The notes beneath the pieces were generated by a model, which saw only the letters and a list, made by a program, of their open reading frames with translations, was not told where the DNA came from and made no database searches. 14,748 bases of DNA, from assembly GCA_964635575.1 (NCBI GenBank), contig CAZWNY010000047.1, positions 1 to 14,748 on the forward strand. Reading direction: 5' to 3'. The translations under genes were made by a program, and so were the position numbers. Source of the stretch: GCA-2733415 sp964635575. GTDB lineage: Bacteria; Bacteroidota; Bacteroidia; Flavobacteriales; Flavobacteriaceae. Below are positions 7,139 through 13,637 of the stretch, piece by piece. How positions within the stretch are numbered: the first letter of the stretch is position 1; the number at the start of each line of letters is the position of its first letter.

Positions 7139-8293
7139 ATGAATAAATTTGAAGCCCTATTTTTAGCAATTAAAGAAAGTATTGAAAGAAATGATTTTGT
7201 TAAAATAACATTAAGCAAACCTTTAAGTAAACGTAACGAATTAGTAAATGTATATATACGTTATATTCAGTTACAGAACGAAGCTCACTTATCGTTTACC
7301 TATCGAAATAAAACCAACGATCAGGTAAAAAATTATAAAATTGAAGAAGTAAACGAAATTTTAGAAGATTTACTACTAAATACATTTCGTTTAGCAACTT
7401 TATTTACTTTAAAGGAAGATGTACAAGTTTTTGTGTCTAAAAAAAAAGTAGTTACATTTAACACGAAACACCCAAGTTTTACGAATAAACCACCTGAAGT
7501 ACACAATCAACCCAAACAACACAAAGTTGTTAATAATGAATATTTAAAACACTTAGGAATTAGTGATGCTAATGGAAATATTGTTCCTAAAATGGCAGAC
7601 AAATATCGACAAATAAATAAATATTTAGAAATTATAGATGGTTTGGTAAGCACATTAAAGCTGCCAAAACAAATTAATATTGTAGATATGGGATCGGGAA
7701 AAGGATATTTAACCTTTGCTTTATATGATTTTTTACACAACCAAAAAGGATTATCAGTTAAAATTACAGGTATTGAGTTGCGTAAAGAATTGGTTAACTA
7801 TTGTACCGACATTGCTAAAAAATGTAATTTTGAAAATCTTTTTTTTGAATGTAAATCCATACAAGAACATACCGAAAAAACTATTGATATTTTAATTGCA
7901 TTACACGCATGCGATACCGCTACCGATGACGCAATTTACAAAGGAATAACCTCTAAATCTACGCTAATAATTACCGCACCTTGTTGTCATAAACAAATAC
8001 GACAACAGTTAAAAGGTAAGGAATTAGAAAACCCTATTTTAAAACATGGTATATTTAAAGAACGTCAGTATGAAATGTTAACAGATACATTAAGAGCTTT
8101 ATTGATGGATAAAGAACAGTACCAAACTAAAATATTTGAGTTCGTTTCTAACGAGCATACTCGTAAAAACATTATGCTTGTTGGTAAAAAATCATTTAAA
8201 AATATCGATAAAAAAGCAATAGAAGCTAAAGTGAATAAGCTTAAAGCTGAGTTTAATGTAACGTCACACTATTTAGAAAAATTGTTGGGATAA
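7139..8293 (+). CDS. SAM-dependent methyltransferase of the Methyltransf_32 (METTL25/GSTCD) type, target unknown
   Basis: This 384-residue protein has an uncharacterised N-terminal part (1-120) and a Rossmann methyltransferase domain. The core begins with YLKHLGISDANGNIVPKMAD and KYRQINKYLEII. SAM-binding motif I is IVDMGSGKGYLTFAL (181-195), and the acidic residue after strand 2 is in GIELRKE. HACDTATDDA (256-265) and the conspicuous PCCHKQ (281-286) then occupy the catalytic region. This combination is that of the family containing eukaryotic METTL25, RRNAD1 and GSTCD. The substrate is not known to me; rRNA, tRNA or protein are all possible. No Shine-Dalgarno is seen before ATG 7139, which is normal in this phylum. 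CAATTTTG at 7127-7134 resembles a -7 box but sits only 4 nt from the ATG, so cotranscription with trxB is the simpler reading. Confidence 0.85.
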   Translation: MNKFEALFLAIKESIERNDFVKITLSKPLSKRNELVNVYIRYIQLQNEAHLSFTYRNKTNDQVKNYKIEEVNEILEDLLLNTFRLATLFTLKEDVQVFVSKKKVVTFNTKHPSFTNKPPEVHNQPKQHKVVNNEYLKHLGISDANGNIVPKMADKYRQINKYLEIIDGLVSTLKLPKQINIVDMGSGKGYLTFALYDFLHNQKGLSVKITGIELRKELVNYCTDIAKKCNFENLFFECKSIQEHTEKTIDILIALHACDTATDDAIYKGITSKSTLIITAPCCHKQIRQQLKGKELENPILKHGIFKERQYEMLTDTLRALLMDKEQYQTKIFEFVSNEHTRKNIMLVGKKSFKNIDKKAIEAKVNKLKAEFNVTSHYLEKLLG

Positions 8294-8446
8294 AATAAAA
8301 CGCTTAGAATTTGTTGCCTAACAGAAATTGATGAATTTTAAATTCAAAAAGCATCATTTATTTTACCTTATAAAGTAAAAATTAAGGCTATTTTATATAT
8401 AAACGAATTTCAACTTTGGTTTTTAATTTAGTTGGCATCAAATTTT

Positions 8447-8489
8447 AAGGGATACTATTATTTGCTAAAGTTATAATAGCCTTTTTTTT
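8447..8489 (+). terminator. Candidate intrinsic terminator after the methyltransferase gene
   Basis: CTATTAT (8455-8461) pairs with ATAATAG (8473-8479). AAGG (8447-8450) pairs with CCTT (8480-8483), leaving GATA as a bulge. Eight T follow at 8482-8489. A competing 9-bp pairing, AAGGCTATT (8384-8392) with AATAGCCTT (8475-8483), needs no bulge but spans an 82-nt loop. It lies about 150 nt past the methyltransferase stop, between convergent genes. Confidence 0.55.
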
Positions 8490-8546
8490 AATACATTAGT
8501 TTTTTATCATTCAGAACAAAACAGATACAGATTTTTTTTTAATAGG

Positions 8547-9713
8547 TTATTTACGGGCAAATAATTTCACATCTTTTTCTGATATTTCTTTTTCTCCTAA
8601 AATAATTAAACGCTCTATAACATTGCGTAGTTCTCGGATATTACCTGTCCAATTGTATTCTTTTTGCAATAACTCTATAGCTTTTTTTGAAAATTTCTTT
8701 TCGGGCATTCCTTGTTCTGTGGTTATTTTTTTAACAAAATGAGCAATCAATAATGGGATGTCTTCTCTCCTATCGTTTAAAGCAGGAACTTCTATTAATA
8801 TTACTGCCAAACGATGGTATAAATCTTCTCTAAAATTACCGTTAGCAATTTCTTTTTTCAAGTTTTTATTTGTTGCTGCAACTACACGGACATCTACTTT
8901 TATGTCTTTATCGCTACCAACGCGTTGTACTTTTCCTTCCTGTAAGGCGCGTAATACTTTTGCTTGTGCTGGCAAACTCATATCTCCTATTTCATCTAAA
9001 AATATAGTTCCTCCGTTTGCGGCTTCAAATTTTCCTGCTCGGTCTTTGTTTGCCGATGTAAATGCACCTTTTACGTGTCCGAACAATTCACTCTCTATTA
9101 ATTCTGATGGTATTGCGGCGCAGTTTACTTCTATCATTGCTCCTTTTGATCGTTTACTTTTTTCGTGTATCCAATGTGCAACTAATTCTTTTCCTGTTCC
9201 GTTTGGTCCTGTAATAAATACTCGTGCTTCTGTAGGTGCTACTTTATCTATTAGGTTTTTAATATACTCAATGGCATCGCTTTTGCCTATCATTTCATAT
9301 TTTTTAGATACTTTTTTCTTTAGTCGTTTGTTTTCTACAACCAATTCGGTGTTATTTAATGCATTACGCACAGTATTTAATAACCGATTTAAGTCTGGTG
9401 GTTTTGAGATGTAATCAAAAGCTCCTAAACGCATTGTTTTTACTGCGGTATCTAAATCGCCATGACCTGAAATCATTACCAATGTAGTTTCGGGTTTTAT
9501 TTTTTTAGTGGCTTCAAGTACTTCGATACCGTCCATTTTTGGCATTTTTATGTCGCAAATAACTAAGTCATAATCGGTTTTTTTTATCATTTCAAGACCT
9601 ATTAAACCATTTTCTGCTTCTTCTACTTTGTAGGTTTTATTTTCTTCGGATAATATTTTAGTTAAAACTCTACGTATTGCTGCTTCATCTTCTATAATTA
9701 ATATTTTGGACAT
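8547..9713 (-). CDS. NtrC-type sigma-54 response regulator lacking a DNA-binding domain
   Basis: This 388-residue protein joins a receiver domain (1-120) to an AAA+ sigma-54 activator domain (about 140-365). The receiver has the acidic pocket EDE (8-10), phospho-acceptor Asp54 in VICDIKMPKMDG, Ser82 and Lys104. The AAA+ domain has Walker A GPNGTGKE (169-176), the sigma-54 contact loop as GAFTSA (216-221) instead of GAFTGA, Walker B GTIFLDE (235-241), and the lid motif NWTGNIRELRNVIERLI. The protein stops at VKLFARK, where NtrC relatives (about 450-470 residues) continue into a Fis-type helix-turn-helix. No HTH can be recovered downstream in the same frame, so this looks like the true end and not a frameshift. 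It is presumed to activate sigma-54 promoters from solution, as reported for FlgR of Helicobacter pylori. No histidine kinase is adjacent. Confidence 0.92.
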   Translation of the reverse strand: MSKILIIEDEAAIRRVLTKILSEENKTYKVEEAENGLIGLEMIKKTDYDLVICDIKMPKMDGIEVLEATKKIKPETTLVMISGHGDLDTAVKTMRLGAFDYISKPPDLNRLLNTVRNALNNTELVVENKRLKKKVSKKYEMIGKSDAIEYIKNLIDKVAPTEARVFITGPNGTGKELVAHWIHEKSKRSKGAMIEVNCAAIPSELIESELFGHVKGAFTSANKDRAGKFEAANGGTIFLDEIGDMSLPAQAKVLRALQEGKVQRVGSDKDIKVDVRVVAATNKNLKKEIANGNFREDLYHRLAVILIEVPALNDRREDIPLLIAHFVKKITTEQGMPEKKFSKKAIELLQKEYNWTGNIRELRNVIERLIILGEKEISEKDVKLFARK

Positions 9714-10323
9714 ATTTTAGTATATTTATTTTAAAGATGAAAGGTAATAATTATTACGATAATAGCAATTATTTATTTCGATTTTTAGTTGATTATAAAA
9801 AATGAACAATAGCTTTATAACCTATAAAATAGATTAATAAATCGTTTGTACTATCATAAAAAAACATTAAAAAGCATTAGGAATAATTTTTTTTTTAGAT
9901 AAGCTCGGTTATTTTTTATTCATTAAGTTTTTAAAATACCGTTTCTACATAAATCTCTAAACTTTAATAATAATCATTATGAAAATTTTCAATTTCAATT
10001 TCATAAGCCGTTTATACATGTAATTCCAAAAGGGTTTCTGTATTTGTGCTTTTAAAAAGTTATACTTGTGGTGGATACTATAAATATCAATTTTTCAACA
10101 ATATAAAGTGCGAATGCTTGATGCGAAAGCACTATGTTTTGGGTTAAGTATTCGCATTTTAATAATTTTATTCGATTCCGAAATTTGTGTTTGGAATAAT
10201 ACGTGTGTAATAAATACGTATTGAAAATGTCTATATTTTTTTAATCATAAAATAGGCTAGAAAAATAGAAATTCCGTTTTCATTTTTGTGAAAATTGGTG
10301 TTTTTAGCTTACAGATAACGGGT
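9714..10323. other. 610-bp non-coding gap with several inverted repeats
   Basis: This gap separates the response regulator from the MscS gene, both on the minus strand. No ORF above a few codons looks real; ATG 9979, for example, gives only 14 residues. I find no exact TAnnTTTG box for the regulator. Visible structure includes the palindrome GTAATAATTATTAC (9744-9757), 30 nt upstream of the regulator start. TTATGAAA (9977-9984) forms an inverted pair with TTTCATAA (9999-10006) around three TTTCAA/TTTCAT units. A stem-loop cluster at 10105-10222 is listed separately. TTTTCA (10277-10282) paired with TGAAAA (10289-10294) is a weak candidate terminator for the MscS operon. Confidence 0.6.
10105..10222 (+). 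other. Cluster of three stem-loops, candidate structured RNA
   Basis: Stem 1 is a 15-pair stem between AAAGTGCGAATGCTT (10105-10119) and AAGTATTCGCATTTT (10146-10160) with two G-U pairs and a 26-nt loop, followed by an AT-rich tail. Stem 2 joins ATTCCGAA (10175-10182) to TTTGGAAT (10190-10197) with one G-U pair. Stem 3 joins AATACGT (10198-10204) to ACGTATT (10216-10222). All three wobble pairs are G-U only in a plus-strand RNA (they become A-C in the minus strand), which favours plus-strand transcription, opposite to both flanking genes. No convincing plus-strand promoter was found; TATACTTG at 10061-10068 has one mismatch to the -7 box. Confidence 0.35.
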
Positions 10324-11142
10324 TTAACGCATATAAATTTCTCGTTGTGGAAACGGAATTTTAATATTGTTTTCTTTAAATAATTTATCAATTTCAAAAC
10401 GGATTTCACTTTTGGGTTTGGCCGCTATAAAACTATTTTGCAAGGAAAATATAACTTCAAACTCTAATGCACTATCTGAAAAATTGGTAAATAACACCAA
10501 AGGTTCTGGATGTTTTAATACTTCTTTGTTTTTTATAGCAGCCTTTATTAATAGGTTTTTTACGAGTTCTAAATCGCTACCATATGCAACGCCAACACTA
10601 ACTTTTTCTCTTGTAATTTTACCGTTTTCTGTCCAGTTATATAGTGTATTGGTTAAATATTTATGATTTGGTATAATTAAAACCTTATTATCTATAGTTA
10701 CAGCACGTGTGGTACGCAATTTAATTTCAGAAACACGACCTACCTTACCTTCTAACTCAATAATATCACCTACATGAACGGATTGATCTATTAATATGAA
10801 AATGCCTGAAATAATGTCTTGAAAAAAAGTTTGCAATGCGAACCCAATACCGACTAATAACACTGCCGAGGCGGCAAAAACTGCGGTTACGTTTACACCT
10901 ATATTGTCAAAAACAATTAACATTACAATTATATATATAAAGTACCGAGCAAAGGTAAAAATAGAGTCAAACTTTAACTTATCTTCTTCTGGCAATCGTT
11001 TTATGGCTTTTTTTTTAACTGCCTTAAATATTTGTTTTGTAATTATCAAAAATGCAATTAGTATTAATAAGGTATGAATACTAAAGTGTACACCTTCAGT
11101 AATAGTAAAACCGAAATTTAAAAATTTATTTAGTTGTTCCAT
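10324..11142 (-). CDS. MscS-family small-conductance mechanosensitive channel
   Basis: This 272-residue membrane protein fits a minimal MscS. Hydrophobic helices lie at about 20-40, 62-79 and 84-118. The last is the pore-type helix, rich in Ala, Val and Gly (AVFAASAVLLVGIGFALQTF), and runs straight into FQDIISGIFILIDQ. The beta domain follows, with VGDIIELEGKVGRVSEIKLRTT (124-145) and IIPNH (156-160), the clearest family signature. A soluble alpha/beta C-terminal domain ends at 272. By family knowledge it opens under membrane tension to release solutes during hypo-osmotic shock. It begins 1 bp after the ABC permease stop, so it is probably translationally coupled to that exporter. The gated solute and any regulation cannot be seen. 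Confidence 0.93.
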   Translation of the reverse strand: MEQLNKFLNFGFTITEGVHFSIHTLLILIAFLIITKQIFKAVKKKAIKRLPEEDKLKFDSIFTFARYFIYIIVMLIVFDNIGVNVTAVFAASAVLLVGIGFALQTFFQDIISGIFILIDQSVHVGDIIELEGKVGRVSEIKLRTTRAVTIDNKVLIIPNHKYLTNTLYNWTENGKITREKVSVGVAYGSDLELVKNLLIKAAIKNKEVLKHPEPLVLFTNFSDSALEFEVIFSLQNSFIAAKPKSEIRFEIDKLFKENNIKIPFPQREIYMR

Positions 11143-11143
11143 A

Positions 11144-12463
11144 TTAATATTTTAACCATTTATATAATTCTTTATAAGTTGGTTTTTTACCGTACATTAA
11201 AATACCTACTCTATATATTTTAGCTGCAAACCAAACTGTACCAATAAAACTGGCAAATAATATGATTATGGAAATTATCTGTTGCCAAATTGGTACTCCA
11301 AACGGAATACGCATTAGCATTACTACTGGTGATGTAAATGGCATGTATGAAAATATTTGCGCAACAATTCCGTGAGGTTCGTCCATTACTGTAAAAAATC
11401 CGACATAAATAGCTAACATTAACGGTATCATTATTGGCATCATAAATTGTTGTGTATCGGTTTCATTGTCTACTGCTGCACCAATTGCTGCATATAAGGA
11501 TGCGTATAATAAAAACCCTCCAATAAAAAAGAGTACAAACATAATTACAAGGTTGGTTATTGGCATTTGGTTTATTTCGAATAAAACTGAGGTTATTTTA
11601 GCTTGAAAATCAGAATTTGTGAATGCTTCTTTCATCATTTCTTGTTGTGGGCTTTGCATTTCGGTACTATCTACTCCTAAAAACATGGATACTCCTGTCA
11701 TTAATAAACTACCAACAAGTACCCAAATTACAAACTGAGTAACACCTGCTAATGAAGTTCCGAAAATTTTTCCTAACATTAATTGCATCGGTTTTACTGA
11801 CGATATAATAATTTCTATAATTCTGCTGGTTTTTTCTTCAATAATACTACGCATTATCATATTACCATAAATTATAATAAACATAAATAGTAAATATCCT
11901 GCTGCTCCGCCAAAAATTAATTTTAAACCTCCACCTAATTTAGATGTTTTTTTACCGTCAAAACTTTCCTGAAGTAAGTCTAATTGAATACGAGATTTTT
12001 TTATTTTTGCGATGTCTAACCCGTTTTTTTCTAATTGTAAATCGGTTAGTTTTTTTTCTATTTTACGCTCTAAACTGGTTATTAGTTTTAATGAAGGCGT
12101 ATCTTTTGAGTAGAAGGTTATTTTAGATGCTAATGTTTTTAAGTCGGTAAAATTTGGTATATACAGCAATCCATATTCACCTCCTTTTTTCACGTTTTCT
12201 AATGCTGATTTTACATCAATATTTTCAATAAAATTATAGGTTGTGGATGATTTTGAATCTATAAACAATTCTTTAATTAACCCAGATTCATCTAATACAT
12301 TTATAACACGTTCTTTGTTTTTATTTAAATTGGTTAAAAATGCGATTAAAGCGAAAGCGGCAACCCCTATTAAAGGAGTTAAAAACGTCATGATTATAAA
12401 CGATTTGTTTTTGACTTTATTTAAATATTCTCTTTTTATAATTAGTGGTAAATGATTCATCAT
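11144..12463 (-). CDS. ABC-2 type transporter permease (NatB/YhaP-like)
   Basis: This 439-residue membrane subunit has the ABC-2 exporter layout. A cytoplasmic N-terminus (LPLIIKREYLNKVKNKSFI) precedes TM1 at about 24-44. A large soluble loop, probably extracytoplasmic, covers about 45-180. At least five more hydrophobic segments follow. The loop after the next segment, RSIIEEKTSRIIEIIISSVKPMQLMLGKIFG, is the characteristic ABC-2 motif region. The family pairs with NatA-type ATPases; some export Na+ and others drugs or unknown substrates, so the cargo is not decided by sequence. The start is 5 bp after the ATPase stop. Two consecutive ATG codons (12463 and 12460) are both possible starts and differ by one Met. 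Confidence 0.9.
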   Translation of the reverse strand: MMNHLPLIIKREYLNKVKNKSFIIMTFLTPLIGVAAFALIAFLTNLNKNKERVINVLDESGLIKELFIDSKSSTTYNFIENIDVKSALENVKKGGEYGLLYIPNFTDLKTLASKITFYSKDTPSLKLITSLERKIEKKLTDLQLEKNGLDIAKIKKSRIQLDLLQESFDGKKTSKLGGGLKLIFGGAAGYLLFMFIIIYGNMIMRSIIEEKTSRIIEIIISSVKPMQLMLGKIFGTSLAGVTQFVIWVLVGSLLMTGVSMFLGVDSTEMQSPQQEMMKEAFTNSDFQAKITSVLFEINQMPITNLVIMFVLFFIGGFLLYASLYAAIGAAVDNETDTQQFMMPIMIPLMLAIYVGFFTVMDEPHGIVAQIFSYMPFTSPVVMLMRIPFGVPIWQQIISIIILFASFIGTVWFAAKIYRVGILMYGKKPTYKELYKWLKY

Positions 12464-12468
12464 GCTGT

Positions 12469-13401
12469 TTATTTATTATGATTTTGTACCGATTGAATAA
12501 AAATATCACTGACAGATGGTATAACTTCTGAAAAATGGTTAACCTGACCATGGTTTGCTAAAAAAGCGAATAAATCATTCGGTTTTTCGGTGTTTTCTAT
12601 TTTAATATTTAATTTTAAATCGTTATTTATTGATTGAAAAGAAGCGTTTGTTATTTCAAATTTATCGGCTAACTTATTTTTTAACTCTTCTTTAGTTGTT
12701 GTTGCAATTCCGATTTCAAAGGTATTTGATCTAAAATCTCTTTTAATATCACCTAACTTACCGTCTAAAATTTTGTTAGACTTGTGTATTAGTGCAATAT
12801 GATCGCATAATTCCTCTACAGATTCCATACGGTGTGTCGAAAAAATTACGGTGGCACCATCGTCTCTTAATTTTAAGATTTCATCTTTAATAAGGTTTGC
12901 ATTTATAGGGTCAAAACCACTAAATGGTTCGTCAAAAATTAATAATTTAGGATTGTGCAATACGGTAACTACAAACTGTATTTTTTGCGCCATTCCTTTT
13001 GATAATTCTTGAATTTTTTTGTTCCACCATCCGTCTATTCCTAAGCGTTCAAACCAATATTCTAAACGTTCTTTTGCTTCTGCTTTAGTAAGTCCTTTTA
13101 ATTGTGCTAAATATAAACACTGCTCTCCTACTTTCATCGATTTGTATAAACCTCTTTCTTCGGGTAAGTAGCCAATATTTTGTACGTGTTCTGGTTTTAA
13201 GGGTTCGCCATCTAAAGTTACTAAACCACTATCTGGCATTGTAATTTGATTAATGATACGTATTAAAGTGGTTTTTCCTGCTCCATTTGGTCCTAAAAGC
13301 CCAAATATACTTCCTTTAGGAACGGATAATGTTACATTATTTAATGCTTTATAATCACCAAACGATTTGGTTATGTTTTCTGCTAAAAGAAGATTACTCA
13401 T
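12469..13401 (-). CDS. ABC transporter ATP-binding protein (NatA-like)
   Basis: This 310-residue ATPase carries a complete nucleotide-binding domain: Walker A GPNGAGKTT (37-45), a Q-loop-region segment GYLPEERGLY, signature LSKGMAQK (133-140), Walker B LLIFDE (153-158), D-loop, and H-loop His190 in FSTHRME. The signature has K and M where many ABC proteins have LSGGQ, a pattern common in NatA/YhaQ-type exporters. The C-terminal 100 residues form the accessory domain seen in that subfamily. It energises the permease encoded 5 bp downstream. A 236-bp gap separates it from dnaJ. No exact TAnnTTTG box is seen before it, so it may be read from the dnaJ transcript or from a non-canonical promoter. 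Confidence 0.93.
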   Translation of the reverse strand: MSNLLLAENITKSFGDYKALNNVTLSVPKGSIFGLLGPNGAGKTTLIRIINQITMPDSGLVTLDGEPLKPEHVQNIGYLPEERGLYKSMKVGEQCLYLAQLKGLTKAEAKERLEYWFERLGIDGWWNKKIQELSKGMAQKIQFVVTVLHNPKLLIFDEPFSGFDPINANLIKDEILKLRDDGATVIFSTHRMESVEELCDHIALIHKSNKILDGKLGDIKRDFRSNTFEIGIATTTKEELKNKLADKFEITNASFQSINNDLKLNIKIENTEKPNDLFAFLANHGQVNHFSEVIPSVSDIFIQSVQNHNK

Positions 13402-13637
13402 AAAAATTGATTTCTTTAGTAAGTGTATGTTTTTCTATTTTTGTTACACTAAGTGTTTAATTATTTTTTTATTGAAAAACAAAAAACAATTCATTATAGT
13501 TGTAAATAAGCTATTTATGTATGTTTATTTAATCTTTTAATTTAAGTGTTGGTTTTTCAATAATATAATTTATGTTGTGTTTTACATTAATGTTTTTTGA
13601 ATTTTCGCTACAAAAAAATATTTTATAATTTAAAGCA
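13402..13637. other. Intergenic region between dnaJ and the ABC operon with short repeats
   Basis: TAAGTGT occurs three times, at 13420-13426, 13450-13456 and 13543-13549. The middle copy is half of the dyad ACACT-A-AGTGT (13446-13456), about 45 nt upstream of the ATPase start. A perfect 12-bp inverted repeat, TTATTGAAAAAC (13469-13480) and GTTTTTCAATAA (13552-13563), spans most of the gap. No U-tailed terminator for dnaJ and no consensus promoter were recognised. The repeats could be an operator, but AT-rich chance matches are plausible. Confidence 0.4.

Noticed and set aside
8433..8448. Possible sigma-54 (-24/-12) promoter starting TTGGCATC
   Set aside because: The TGGCA half is present, but the required GC at -12 is missing (TTTTA instead of TTGC), and it points into a convergent region with no gene to drive.
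8758..9414. Long opposite-strand open frame inside the response regulator gene
   Set aside because: It overlaps a fully supported gene, its protein has no recognisable features, and it is explained by codon bias of the real gene; the same applies to other antisense frames over mutB, mutA and natB-like genes.
9744..9757. GTAATAATTATTAC palindrome as operator of the response regulator
   Set aside because: Perfect 14-bp palindromes of pure AT character are expected about once or twice by chance in a window this long and AT-rich; kept only as a note in the intergenic entry.
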